Source of the DNA: an uncultured Ruminococcus sp.
Lineage (GTDB): Bacteria; Bacillota; Clostridia; Oscillospirales; Ruminococcaceae
Direction: 5' to 3'
Assembly: GCA_900538575.1 (NCBI GenBank)
Contig: UPZA01000008.1
Span: 1 to 64,000 of the forward strand
DNA length: 64,000 bases
How positions within the stretch are numbered: position 1 is the stretch's first letter; every line of letters begins with the position of its first letter. Position numbers and translations under genes: made by a program. This document shows positions 45,028 through 53,026 of this stretch, piece after piece. Below the pieces are notes generated by a model, which did not search any database, was not told where the DNA came from, and saw only the letters and a list, made by a program, of their open reading frames with translations.

Positions 45028-45810
45028 ATGATTAATTTATCGGAAAAAGAAAAGCTTACCGATGAGGAATTTGCAGCTCTTTATAATGAATATAAAACAA
45101 GCGGTAATATTGCGTTAAGAAACAGGCTTGTTATGGCATACAGCTATATAGCGCAGGTATCGGCATTTCAGCTAAGAGGAATAGCTGATACTACCGCTCA
45201 GGTTGAGGATATGATAAATCAGGGTATCGTTACTCTGATTGACTGCATTGACAGATATGATATTTCAAAGGGAATAAGATTTGAGTCATATGCATATATG
45301 AGAGTCAGAGGGGGAATTATTGACCTTATAAGAAAACAGGATTGGATTCCCCGCAGAGTAAGAGTCAATGCAAAGGAGATTAACAGGACTGCAAGCGAGC
45401 TTGCGAATATGCTTGGACGAGAGCCTACTCAGCAGGAAATAGCGGACAAGATGGGTATTGATATTCAGAAGCTCCGCAAATATAATGCAGAAATATCAAA
45501 TGCCGCCGTTTATTCCTTTGAAGAGCTTATTCAAAATGTTTCCCAGATGGGAGGCGCGCTGGAAAACAGTTCAGCGGATGACATTACTCCCGAGCGTAAT
45601 CTTCTCAGGGAAGAGCTTAGAAAGGTTCTTAAAGAGGCGATAGAAAACCTTTCAGAACGCGAGCGTCTGGTTATAACTCTTTATTATTTTGAAAATTTGA
45701 ATCTTTCTGATATATCAAAGGTTATGGAAGTAAGCGTTCAGAGGGTTTCGCAAATAAATACGCGGGCTGTTACAAAGCTGCGTGATTGTCTTAAGGATTA
45801 TTTGTTTTAG
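45028..45810 (+). CDS. fliA: Flagellar sigma factor sigma-28 (FliA/SigD)
   Basis: This 260-residue sigma factor directs transcription of late flagellar genes such as flagellin. Region 2 (LRNRLVMAYSYIAQVSAFQLRG, DRYDISKGIRFESYAYMRVRGGIIDLIRKQDWIPRRVR), region 3 (LANMLGREPTQQEIADKMGI) and region 4 (LSERERLVITLYYFENLNLSDISKVMEVSVQRVSQINTRAVTKLRD) are complete. An anti-sigma FlgM gene is not in the window. It has its own sigma-A promoter. Confidence 0.94.
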   Translation: MINLSEKEKLTDEEFAALYNEYKTSGNIALRNRLVMAYSYIAQVSAFQLRGIADTTAQVEDMINQGIVTLIDCIDRYDISKGIRFESYAYMRVRGGIIDLIRKQDWIPRRVRVNAKEINRTASELANMLGREPTQQEIADKMGIDIQKLRKYNAEISNAAVYSFEELIQNVSQMGGALENSSADDITPERNLLREELRKVLKEAIENLSERERLVITLYYFENLNLSDISKVMEVSVQRVSQINTRAVTKLRDCLKDYLF

Positions 45811-45829
45811 ATATTGAAAGGAAAAAATT

Positions 45830-46567
45830 ATGTTAGCAGGATTTTATACCGCTGCTTCCGGTATTCTGGTGCAGCAGAGGAATATTAATGTTATTGGTAA
45901 TAATATGACTAATTCTCAAACGGTTGGCTATAGAAGCCAGCGTGTTATGCAGTCCACATTTGAACATAATTTTCTTACTAAATATGAGGACGGCAAGTAT
46001 AAGTATATAGGCGAAGGGGATCCGGCGACTCTTGTTGACGAGGTTGAAACTAATTTCAACGCTTCTTCTCTTGAAGATACCGATAGTCCCTTTGATATGG
46101 CCGTAGCAGGAGAGGGCTATTTTAATATACGCGGTGAGAACAGACAATACATGACCAGAAACGGAAACTTTAACATAGATGAAGAAGGTTATCTGGTACT
46201 TGACGGTGTAGGAAGAGTCATGGGCGAAAGCGGAGATCTGCTGATAGGCGGCTCTGATTTCACTATTACTAAGGAAGGGTATGTATTCGACGCAAATAAT
46301 CAATATTTAGATAAATTACTTATTACAAGAGTAGCGGAAGGCTCAGAGCTGAAAAAATATCCAAACGGAATGTTCAGTACGGACAGGGCAAATATTGTTG
46401 ACGATTCGGATATTTATCAGAAAACGCTTGAGCGTTCAAACGTTGATATGAATCAGGAGTATACTCGTCTTATCGAGGCTCAGAGAAATCTTCAGGCATG
46501 CGCTACCGCTCTTTCGACTGTAGACGCAATGAACGCTAAGGCTGCTACTCTTTCCAGTATAGCCTGA
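45830..46567 (+). CDS. flgF: Flagellar hook-basal body protein, FlgF/FlgG family
   Basis: This 245-residue rod-family protein begins MLAGFYTAASGILVQQRNINVIGNNMTNSQTVGYRSQRV, has a central beta domain with MAVAGEGYFNIRGENRQYMTRNGNFNIDEEGYL, and ends LERSNVDMNQEYTRLIEAQRNLQACATALSTVDAM. Whether it is FlgF-like or FlgG-like (FlhO/FlhP of Bacillus) cannot be settled by reading; it pairs with the next gene. AAAGGA precedes the ATG. Confidence 0.88.
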   Translation: MLAGFYTAASGILVQQRNINVIGNNMTNSQTVGYRSQRVMQSTFEHNFLTKYEDGKYKYIGEGDPATLVDEVETNFNASSLEDTDSPFDMAVAGEGYFNIRGENRQYMTRNGNFNIDEEGYLVLDGVGRVMGESGDLLIGGSDFTITKEGYVFDANNQYLDKLLITRVAEGSELKKYPNGMFSTDRANIVDDSDIYQKTLERSNVDMNQEYTRLIEAQRNLQACATALSTVDAMNAKAATLSSIA

Positions 46568-46586
46568 AACGAGAGGAATATGAATT

Positions 46587-47339
46587 ATGAATAATGCTTT
46601 TTATACGGGTACGTCGGGACTGAGAGCGCATCAGACGGCAATTGATATTACGTCGCATAATCTTACCAACAGCAATACATACGGCTATAAGGCGACAAAA
46701 CCTGAGTTTCGAGAGCTTCTTAATAATAATATGGACATAAACAAGAACAGGGAGCTTGGAGAAAATGAAAAGATACTTAAAGGACACGGAGTAAAAATGT
46801 CAAATCAGGATCTGCTGTTTACTCAGGGCGCGTTTTATAATACGGGATATCAGCTTGATTACGCCATTCAGGGCGACGGACTTTTTGCGCTGGACCGCGG
46901 CGGTGAAATTGAATATACCAGAAACGGTTCCTTTGGTTTAAGTATCGAGGGGGAGAATGCTTACCTTGTTTCCGGAGACGGGGCTTATGTTCTTGACCAT
47001 AATTACAACCGGATTGCTGTTCCGTATAATCAGGGTTCAAACGTTATAAACAGTCAGGGACTTTCAGACAGGCTGGGAGTGTTTACCTTTTCAAATCCAT
47101 ATGGCTTAAGACGTCTTGACAATGCAAGTTTTCAGCCGACTGATATTTCAGGAGACGCTGAAAATGCGGCTGACGGCGACTATAATATATTTGAACAGAT
47201 GCTTGAGCGTTCAAACGTGGACGTGGCAAAGGAGTTTGCCGACGTTATCGTTTCACAGAAAGCTTACCAGTTTTCAGCAAGAGTAGTTTCTACAGCAGAT
47301 GAAATAGAACAGGTTGCTAACAGCCTGAGAAAGCAGTGA
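46587..47339 (+). CDS. flgG: Flagellar hook-basal body protein, FlgG/FlhP family
   Basis: This 250-residue rod-family protein begins MNNAFYTGTSGLRAHQTAIDITSHNLTNSNTYGYKATKPEFRELL and ends LERSNVDVAKEFADVIVSQKAYQFSARVVSTADEIEQVANSLRK. Together with the preceding gene it likely forms the distal rod. The C-terminal LERSNVD block is shared with its neighbour, suggesting an old duplication. FlgG is the better match of the pair, with moderate certainty about the symbol. Confidence 0.88.
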   Translation: MNNAFYTGTSGLRAHQTAIDITSHNLTNSNTYGYKATKPEFRELLNNNMDINKNRELGENEKILKGHGVKMSNQDLLFTQGAFYNTGYQLDYAIQGDGLFALDRGGEIEYTRNGSFGLSIEGENAYLVSGDGAYVLDHNYNRIAVPYNQGSNVINSQGLSDRLGVFTFSNPYGLRRLDNASFQPTDISGDAENAADGDYNIFEQMLERSNVDVAKEFADVIVSQKAYQFSARVVSTADEIEQVANSLRKQ

Positions 47340-47361
47340 TAGTTATTTAGGGGGCGGGATT

Positions 47362-48771
47362 ATGGCTGATATGATAAGGGCGGCAACGCCTATTACAAAT
47401 AAAAATATTGTTCAGCCCCTGCGTGAGCATCATGACGCGGATATTGCCCCCTTTGATTTACAGGATCCTTCAAAAATTGTAAAGGCTCTTCCGGATTCAG
47501 AGCTGCTAAAACAAAATACCGGTAATATAGAAAAGCAGACAGCTCCTGAAATCCTTATGGATTTATTAAAGGATCCGTCTGTTACTGTTAATTTTATAAA
47601 AAATATACTGATGCTGCAAGAGATCGTCGGATTGATTTCTATGCAGAACGCCCCTGTTACAGAAGAAATCGAACAGCTATTTTCGCAGTTGGCTGTTAAA
47701 CCGGAAAATCTTCCCGAGGAACTAATAAGGCAGGAAAATTCGTCTACTGCGTTTAAGGGTGAATTGTTCGATTTTTTGCGTAACATGGTAAAGGAAAATC
47801 CGTCTCCGGAATTGAAAAATGCAGTTATTAATGTGCTTAAGGCGGTTAATTCGGAAAATACGAAGCAGGAAGTGCTCAAGGCTCTTTCAGGAACTATGAA
47901 ATATCTTTCTGAAACGCTGTCGCCGAATAAAGAACTGTCCGACAGACTTGCAAATCTTTCCGCAAGATTCCGTTCTGAAAGCGCGGACGCGGAATTTCCG
48001 GTATTAAAGCATGAAACCGCTCTTGCAATGCAGGATATAGAAAAAAGCATAATGTTTTCTAAAAAGCTTTCTTGTCTTACGTCTATGGTTACATATAATC
48101 TTTCAAGATATAATACAAATTCATCTTTTCTCAAAGACGCGGCAAGCGAATTTCTTATGTTTATACCGGAGGATACTAAAAGAGCCGGATTTCTTCAGAA
48201 GCTTTATAACAGTATTTCAGGACATGGAGTAAAAACCGGTAATTCAAGGGTTCTTGACGTGCTGATTAAAATCCTTGAAAAACAGACCGACAGCGAGAGC
48301 GTTATGCAAATGAAGGGAGAAAGCGTGGAAAGCGTTATACACAGTCTCTTGTCATCGCCGAGCAACTTTACTCCTTTGCTGCATTTTATAGCGCCGATTG
48401 ACGACGGTCAGTCTAAGGCCTTTGGAGAAATGTGGATAAATCCTGATGAGGATAACGGCGCATCTTCAAAAAATCAGTCCGGAGATCGTCAAAGAACAAT
48501 TCATATGTTTCTGGTATTCGATATTCCGGATATCGGAAGATTTGAAACAGAGCTTTATGTAAGGGACAAGAAAATTGATCTGTCGCTTATGTGTCCTGCG
48601 GTAATGCAGGAGAAATTCAATTCGCTATCAGCGCAGCTTAAGGAAAGTATAAGCTTTTCAGATTACAGTTTTAATGATATAAGAGTTTCAAGGCTTGAAA
48701 AATCGCGCTCTTTGATTGAGGTTTTTCCGACGCTTCCGCAGAAAAGGACTGGGATTAATGTTAGAATTTAA
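47362..48771 (+). CDS. FliK-like/YlqG-like flagellar protein of unknown function
   Basis: This 469-residue soluble protein has no signal or membrane segment. The N-terminal two thirds are helical and polar; the C-terminal part (about 365-460: HMFLVFDIPDIGRFETELYVRDKKIDLSLMCPAVMQEKFNSLSAQLKESISF) resembles the beta-rich fold of hook-length control proteins. It overlaps the FlhB C-terminal homologue by 14 bp. The same pair occurs as ylqG-ylqH in Bacillus, which supports a link to export control. The exact role is unknown. Confidence 0.6.
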   Translation: MADMIRAATPITNKNIVQPLREHHDADIAPFDLQDPSKIVKALPDSELLKQNTGNIEKQTAPEILMDLLKDPSVTVNFIKNILMLQEIVGLISMQNAPVTEEIEQLFSQLAVKPENLPEELIRQENSSTAFKGELFDFLRNMVKENPSPELKNAVINVLKAVNSENTKQEVLKALSGTMKYLSETLSPNKELSDRLANLSARFRSESADAEFPVLKHETALAMQDIEKSIMFSKKLSCLTSMVTYNLSRYNTNSSFLKDAASEFLMFIPEDTKRAGFLQKLYNSISGHGVKTGNSRVLDVLIKILEKQTDSESVMQMKGESVESVIHSLLSSPSNFTPLLHFIAPIDDGQSKAFGEMWINPDEDNGASSKNQSGDRQRTIHMFLVFDIPDIGRFETELYVRDKKIDLSLMCPAVMQEKFNSLSAQLKESISFSDYSFNDIRVSRLEKSRSLIEVFPTLPQKRTGINVRI

Positions 48772-49048
48772 CCGAAAAAATAAAGCTGTAGCTTTAAAAT
48801 ACAATGCCGACGTTGATAAGGCTCCTGTTATTATAGCTTCCGGTTCGGGAGATATAGCTAATAAGATAATCGATATAGCAGAGCAGAACGGAATACCGGT
48901 ATATAGGGACGACAGCGCGTCCTCGCTTATGTGTATGCTTGAAGTGGGAAACAGTATTCCTCCTGAATTATACGAGGTTATTGCTGCGATATATTGCCAG
49001 CTTCTGAAGGCTTCAAAGGATATAAAAACAGTTAATTCTGAAAAATAA
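48758..49048 (+). CDS. FlhB C-terminal domain homologue (FhlX/YlqH type)
   Basis: This 96-residue protein matches the C-terminal cytoplasmic part of FlhB: KAVALKYNADVDKAPVIIASGSGDIANKIIDIAEQNGIPVYRDD, then SIPPELYEVIAAIYCQLL. It lacks membrane helices and the NPTH cleavage site, because it begins at the cleaved-fragment position. Such stand-alone versions can substitute for the cleaved FlhB fragment in Bacillus. ATG 48758 is chosen over an upstream in-frame codon that lies inside the previous gene. Confidence 0.88.
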   Translation: MLEFNRKNKAVALKYNADVDKAPVIIASGSGDIANKIIDIAEQNGIPVYRDDSASSLMCMLEVGNSIPPELYEVIAAIYCQLLKASKDIKTVNSEK

Positions 49049-49066
49049 ACAATCGGAGGTTTCATT

Positions 49067-49708
49067 ATGGCTGAATTACCAATGCCAAAGGATTATGAAG
49101 GATCTGTATGCGAAATAAAAACTATGGAGAATGAACTGATAGCTATTGGAAAAATAAAAGAGATCTCTCAAAAATATATTAAGATAAATAATGAAAAAAA
49201 GGAATTGCAGATAGTAGATTACGGAACATCAATTAAGGTGAATGTATTTAACGGTAAAAATGGATTCAGAGTTCTTGTGGGCAATGTTTATACCTCGACT
49301 AAAAGCGATATGAGCGTTGATAATGTAATTAACCTTGTAGACAAGGAAAGAAGAAACTTTTTCCGAGTGGACATGGAAATATCGGCAAAAGTCGTATTTA
49401 AAAAAACCGCTATGGATATGTATCCCACAGAGGCCGACGTTACAATAATGGATATGAGCCTGAGCGGACTGAGATTTAAAACACCGTATACTTTTTCTGA
49501 AAATCATACTTTATCTATAGAGCTAAATCTTAATAAAAATAAAAATTCCTGCTTTCAATGCAGGATATTGAGAATAATAGGATTTGAAAACGGAGAATAT
49601 CAGTATGGATGCGAATTTGTATACAGTAAATCGGAGGACGCCGATTTGCTTTGTTCGTTCCTGTTTAAAAAGCAGAGGGAATTTCTTAACAATAGAAATA
49701 GCCTGTAA
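49067..49708 (+). CDS. PilZ-domain c-di-GMP receptor (YcgR-like)
   Basis: This 213-residue protein has an N-terminal YcgR-like domain (about 1-95) and a PilZ domain (about 97-205). The c-di-GMP-binding motifs RRNFFR and DMSLSGLRF are intact. In other bacteria such proteins bind the stator or rotor when c-di-GMP rises and slow the flagellum. Its place in the fla operon fits a motility brake. GGAGG precedes the ATG. Confidence 0.9.
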   Translation: MAELPMPKDYEGSVCEIKTMENELIAIGKIKEISQKYIKINNEKKELQIVDYGTSIKVNVFNGKNGFRVLVGNVYTSTKSDMSVDNVINLVDKERRNFFRVDMEISAKVVFKKTAMDMYPTEADVTIMDMSLSGLRFKTPYTFSENHTLSIELNLNKNKNSCFQCRILRIIGFENGEYQYGCEFVYSKSEDADLLCSFLFKKQREFLNNRNSL

Positions 49709-49723
49709 AGGTGGGATGATATT

Positions 49724-51574
49724 ATGAGCCTGTTTAAAAAGTTCAGAAAAAAACGCGAGACATCCGATAAAAAGGAAGAAATTTCAGAAGGCGGCTTATC
49801 AGAGCAGGACGCCGGAAAGAAGCAGGCGGTAAAGACTGCGGATAGTAATGAATCAAAGAATATATATATATTGAATCCGAGACTGGCAATAAAGAAAAAA
49901 ACTCCGATATACGATTTGTGGAAAATCTATCATTCCTCAAACGGTTTAATCGAAAGCTTTTCGCCTCTTGAATATATTGAAAAGACTATAATTAGAGCCA
50001 AGGAGCAGATGGGCGGCGAAGAAGAGTTTAACGGTCTGGATATTAACGAAACGGAGCTTTTGAGGTTTATACAGGAGATCCAGAAACGTTCCGAGGTAAT
50101 ATTAAACGGTATCAAAGCTGAAAAATCCTCGGCTTCCGGTGGTGATAACGGCGGCAGAATGAATTCGACTCCTTTGAATGCAGAGCCTTTTCTTTATATG
50201 ACAAATAATAAGCTTAGACTATGGATTTTCGTTTTCGGACCATTGAACGGCGGATCTGATGTATCGTCGGAGCAGATCAGGCTTAAGATTGAAGAAATGA
50301 ATGTCAGATACGGAGTTAAAGATGAGGTTATAAATAAAATTGCTGAAAATAAGATTTATTTTAAAATAATTGAAATTGCTAAGGGTAAAGAAGCGGTAAA
50401 CGGTAAGGACGGTTCAGTTAAAAATCTTTATTCGAAAACGAGAAATAAGATTAATATTAAGGAAGATGTTCAGGGGAATGTAAATTATAAAGAATTGAAT
50501 ATGATTCAGAGCATACATAAGGGAGATGTTATCTGCCAAATAACTCCTCCTACCCTTTCCGTTAACGGAGTATCGGTAACAGGAGAGCCGATTAAAGGTA
50601 AGGACGGAAAGCCGCCGCATATTCCCGCTGGCAAAAATACGGTTTTATCTGAGGACAAAACAAAGCTGCTGGCAGATATAGACGGAGAAGTAGTGTATGA
50701 AGGAAACAAGTTTAATGTAAAGAATCTGTTGACTATTAATCATGACGTTGACAATTCAATTGGAAATATTGATTTTACCGGTGATATACTTATAAAGGGC
50801 GACGTTAGAGAAGGCTATTCTGTAAAAGCCGAAGGTGACGTTACAATTTTTGGCACAGTAGAGGGCGCAACGGTTATTGCCGGAGGCGATCTTACGATAG
50901 AAAGAGGAATGACAGGCGGCAATAAGGGAGTAATTGAAACACAGGGTATTCTGAAATGCCGTTATCTTGAAAACTGCCGGGTATACGCCAAGGGCGGCAT
51001 AGAGGCTGAGCAGATTATGTACAGCGCTCTTTCAACGGACGATAGTATTATAATTAAAGGAAGAAAAGGCTCTGTGACAGGCGGTAAGCTGATTGCCGGC
51101 AGATCTATTGAAGCGGTTTCTATCGGTACGCCCCTTAACGGTAATCTTAGGACTGAAATCGTTCTTGGGGCTGTTCCGGAGCTTATCATGGAAGAAAAAC
51201 GAATACAAACGCATCTTGACGATATTCAGGATAATATTTTCAAAATGGCTCAGGATATAAAATATCTTGAGAGCAATATTGAAAACGTTAACGTTGAACG
51301 CAAGGAACTTCTGAAAAATCTGAAGTTTCAATATCAGATTATGAATATGCAGAAGATGAAATATGAAACCTCGCTTGAAAAAATTAAGCGGAAAATTCAA
51401 AGCAACACTGAGATGTGCAGCTTAAAATGCAGTAATATATACCCTATTATTAATTTGAACGTTTGCGGAAGCTTATATACCCTTGATATGGAATTGAAGG
51501 AATGCTCGATTGCAAGGAAAAACGATAAGACTTATATTATGAGTCCGAATTTGAAAGAAACAATAGTGTTTTAA
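49724..51574 (+). CDS. FapA/DUF342 family protein
   Basis: This 616-residue cytoplasmic protein has a basic N-terminus (MSLFKKFRKKRE), a variable region (about 60-230), the DUF342 entry block (KGDVICQITPPTLSVNGVSVTGEPIKGKDGKPP, about 265-300), a right-handed beta-helix-like run (about 345-480) of repeated VKAEGDVTIFG-type strands, and a coiled coil (about 490-560). The family often lies beside motility genes, but its function is poorly known. It is the last gene of the fliA unit. Confidence 0.85.
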   Translation: MSLFKKFRKKRETSDKKEEISEGGLSEQDAGKKQAVKTADSNESKNIYILNPRLAIKKKTPIYDLWKIYHSSNGLIESFSPLEYIEKTIIRAKEQMGGEEEFNGLDINETELLRFIQEIQKRSEVILNGIKAEKSSASGGDNGGRMNSTPLNAEPFLYMTNNKLRLWIFVFGPLNGGSDVSSEQIRLKIEEMNVRYGVKDEVINKIAENKIYFKIIEIAKGKEAVNGKDGSVKNLYSKTRNKINIKEDVQGNVNYKELNMIQSIHKGDVICQITPPTLSVNGVSVTGEPIKGKDGKPPHIPAGKNTVLSEDKTKLLADIDGEVVYEGNKFNVKNLLTINHDVDNSIGNIDFTGDILIKGDVREGYSVKAEGDVTIFGTVEGATVIAGGDLTIERGMTGGNKGVIETQGILKCRYLENCRVYAKGGIEAEQIMYSALSTDDSIIIKGRKGSVTGGKLIAGRSIEAVSIGTPLNGNLRTEIVLGAVPELIMEEKRIQTHLDDIQDNIFKMAQDIKYLESNIENVNVERKELLKNLKFQYQIMNMQKMKYETSLEKIKRKIQSNTEMCSLKCSNIYPIINLNVCGSLYTLDMELKECSIARKNDKTYIMSPNLKETIVF

Positions 51575-51620
51575 GCAATATGCACAAAATATTCTCGTAA
51601 ATGTTATGGAATATTTACCG

Positions 51621-51647
51621 TTTACTTTTTCGGTTTACGGACGATAT
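51621..51647 (+). promoter_or_regulatory. Candidate sigma-28 promoter of flagellin
   Basis: GACGATAT (51640-51647) resembles the sigma-28 -10 (GCCGATAA/T). The matching -35 position, 15 bp upstream, reads TTTA rather than TAAA, so this is tentative. A leader of about 140 nt follows. Confidence 0.35.
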
Positions 51648-51673
51648 ATATAGTATAAGCAACAAAACGTTTG

Positions 51674-51711
51674 GCAGCCCTTGAAGGAAGGGCCCTCCCG
51701 AAAAGGGCTGC
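51674..51711 (+). promoter_or_regulatory. Structured flagellin mRNA leader
   Basis: A 9-bp stem (GCAGCCCTT/AAGGGCTGC) encloses a loop rich in GGA and GGG (AAGGAAGGG). GGA in a hairpin loop plus the GGAGG ribosome site at 51782-51786 resembles CsrA target layouts on Bacillus hag mRNA. Neither csrA nor fliW lies in the window. Confidence 0.45.
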
Positions 51712-51794
51712 GCGATTTAATTGCTGTTAAATTTTCTCATAAATTTACGGAAACAGGGAAGTTTCTGAATTAATTTAAACATGGAGGTATTGTT

Positions 51795-52889
51795 ATGGGA
51801 ATGGTAGTTAGAACTAATATGATGGCTATTAACGCCAACAGAAATTTAGGCAAAAACAACAAGGGCGTTTCAGGTTCTCTTGAAAAGCTGGCTTCCGGTT
51901 TCAGAATTAACCGTGCAGGCGACGACGCTTCAGGTCTTGCTATTTCAGAAAAAATGAAGGCTCAGATTAAGGCGTTGGGTACTGCTTCAGATAACTGTGA
52001 AGACGGTATTTCTCTTATCCAGACCGCTGAAGGATATATGACTGAAATTCACGATATGCTTAACAGAATGGTTGAGCTTTCTGAAAAATCCGCTAACGGT
52101 ATCAACGAAGACAGCGGTAATACCGGCGTTTCAGCTTACGGTGTAAGCGGCGGCGTTCAGAATGCCGGAACAGACAGAGCTGCTCTTCAGGCTGAAATGG
52201 ATCAGCTTTCTGCTGAAATTGACAGAATCGCTATGACTGCTAATTTCAACGGAAACAAGCTTCTCAACGGTGCTCTTGACAAGAATACAGTTTCTATCAT
52301 CAATGAAGACGGAACTGCTTCAAATGCTGCCGGTAAGGTTATGACATTCCAAATCGGCGAGACGTCTAATAAGGCTGATAAGCTTTGCGTAAACATTAAG
52401 AGAATGACAACTGACAGACTCTTCTCTTCAATGAAGTCTCAGACTGTTATTTCTGCTGATGGTTCAACAGCTTTAGGTAATCAGAATCTTACAATCAAGA
52501 ACGGCGCCGGCGCTACGGCTTCAACGGTTGTTGACGCTACTCAGGCTGCGTCATCAGGTGTTGCTTCAGCTAACCAGGCTGGTCTTACAATCAATATCAG
52601 CGATCAGGCTTTTGCTTCTAAGGCTGCTGAATGCCTCAGAGACGCTATCGATGAAGTATCGCTTCAGAGAGCACAGCTTGGAGCTACACAGAACAGACTT
52701 GATTATACAATCAATAACCTTGATACAACTAAGGAAAATATGGAATCAGCTAACAGCCGTATTCGTGATACAGATATGGCTGAAGAGATGATGAAGTATA
52801 CACAGGGCAACGTTCTTACACAGGCTGCTCAGGCAATGCTTGCACAGGCAAATACACAGCCTCAGAACGTACTTCAGCTTCTCCAGTAA
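51795..52889 (+). CDS. hag: Flagellin
   Basis: This 364-residue filament subunit is exported by the type III apparatus. The N-terminal D0/D1 helix reads VVRTNMMAINANRNLGKNNKGVSGSLEKLASGFRINRAGDDASGLAISEKMKAQI. A short variable region (about 175-265) is rich in Ser, Thr and Ala, and the C-terminal D1/D0 ends RDTDMAEEMMKYTQGNVLTQAAQAMLAQANTQPQNVLQLLQ. Codon use is more biased than nearby genes, fitting high expression. GGAGG is 8 nt before the ATG. It is followed by a glycosyltransferase likely to modify it. Confidence 0.97.
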   Translation: MGMVVRTNMMAINANRNLGKNNKGVSGSLEKLASGFRINRAGDDASGLAISEKMKAQIKALGTASDNCEDGISLIQTAEGYMTEIHDMLNRMVELSEKSANGINEDSGNTGVSAYGVSGGVQNAGTDRAALQAEMDQLSAEIDRIAMTANFNGNKLLNGALDKNTVSIINEDGTASNAAGKVMTFQIGETSNKADKLCVNIKRMTTDRLFSSMKSQTVISADGSTALGNQNLTIKNGAGATASTVVDATQAASSGVASANQAGLTINISDQAFASKAAECLRDAIDEVSLQRAQLGATQNRLDYTINNLDTTKENMESANSRIRDTDMAEEMMKYTQGNVLTQAAQAMLAQANTQPQNVLQLLQ

Positions 52890-52930
52890 TTCATATTTTG
52901 AGTATTGAATTTTACTTAATATCGGTAATG

Positions 52931-52958
52931 AACCGCTCTTGAAAAAGGGCGGTTTATT
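52931..52958 (+). terminator. Flagellin terminator
   Basis: A 10-bp stem AACCGCTCTT/AAGGGCGGTT with one wobble pair is followed by a short T-rich tail. Confidence 0.6.
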
Positions 52959-52966
52959 ACTAACTG

Positions 52967-53013
52967 TTTACATATATGAAAGCTCGTGCGCCTTAGGTTT
53001 TCATATATGTAAA
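52967..53013 (+). repeat. 15-bp inverted repeat before glycosyltransferase
   Basis: Bases 52967-52981 and 52999-53013 are exact complements around a 17-nt loop. The right arm runs into the AAGGAG site of the next gene, so the hairpin could mask translation start or act as an operator. Confidence 0.65.
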
Positions 53014-53026
53014 AAAGGAGTAATAT

